NCBI GenBank assembly: GCA_028711675.1
Contig: JAQTRT010000210.1
Coordinates: 1 to 5,558 of the forward strand
Length of the DNA stretch: 5,558 nt
Source: a bacterium
GTDB taxonomy: Bacteria; Spirochaetota; JAHITG01
Direction of reading: 5' to 3'
This document shows, piece after piece, positions 5,451 through 5,558 of the stretch. Under the pieces are notes generated by a model. The model saw only the letters and a program-made list of their open reading frames with translations, did not search any database and was not told the origin of the DNA. The position numbers were made by a program, and so were the translations under genes. Each line of letters begins with the position of its first letter. Positions within the stretch are counted from its first letter, which is position 1.

Positions 5451-5558
5451 GACAGTAATACTGCTTCTGGTACTGTCCGCGTCCCTGCTTCACAGCCGGG
5501 GAGAGAAAAGCCTGCTCATCGCGGATTTTGACCGGGGCAGCAGGAACAATCTCGGATT
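5434..5558 (+). CDS. Secreted protein with possible carbohydrate-binding start (partial)
   Basis: A new frame opens at ATG 5434 inside the last codons of nagA and runs to the window edge, giving 41 residues. The N-terminus is a clear Sec signal peptide: MLKKIR, then VILLLVLSASLL, with a probable cleavage after HSRG or nearby. The visible mature part, LLIADFDRGSRNNLG, follows the D-F-D/E-x-G-x-x-x-N-x-x-G pattern that often opens secreted carbohydrate-binding or CIA30-like beta-sandwich domains. This is inferred from a very short stretch. SD GAGG (5424-5427) sits 6 nt before ATG, within nagA. The 17-bp overlap implies translational coupling to nagA and so a shared role in amino-sugar or glycan use, or simply compact gene packing. 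Confidence 0.65.
   Translation, partial: MLKKIRTVILLLVLSASLLHSRGEKSLLIADFDRGSRNNLG

Overview
This window looks like ordinary bacterial chromosome from a Gram-negative-type (diderm) organism of roughly balanced GC. Lipoprotein signal peptides, a probable outer-membrane beta-barrel protein and clear Shine-Dalgarno (SD) sites support that. The small lipoprotein at 2290-2586 and the general style of the genes recall Spirochaetota or an uncultured diderm lineage, but nothing here fixes the phylum.

Layout: (1) 1-1463, plus strand, is the distal part of a histidine operon: the 3' end of hisB, then hisH and hisA, joined by short overlaps. hisF, the usual next gene and the obligate partner of HisH, is not here. 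Instead hisA meets a convergent gene. (2) 3176-1514, minus strand, is a run of three envelope-protein genes: a lipoprotein of unknown function, a small Bor/TRL-like lipoprotein, and a signal-peptide-bearing predicted outer-membrane barrel. (3) 3177-3412 is a divergent intergenic region with a plausible sigma70-type promoter facing each way and a 54-bp two-tier inverted repeat between them. (4) 3413-4162, plus strand, holds two small unrecognised integral membrane proteins. (5) 4163-4289 is a short intergenic region with a good promoter. (6) 4290-5558, plus strand, holds nagA (N-acetylglucosamine-6-phosphate deacetylase), overlapped by the start of a secreted protein that runs off the window and whose first mature residues resemble carbohydrate-binding modules.

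The his genes make the glutaminase subunit of imidazole-glycerol-phosphate synthase and the isomerase that makes its substrate. NagA feeds amino-sugar phosphates into glycolysis or cell-wall recycling, and the coupled secreted protein suggests a link to extracellular glycans. The three minus-strand genes probably all act in the envelope. I found no CRISPR array, tRNA, rRNA, transposase or recognisable defence system. The least explained features are three compact intergenic palindromes of 50-54 bp, the uncharacterised membrane-protein pair and the Bor-like lipoprotein. No clearly new system is visible.
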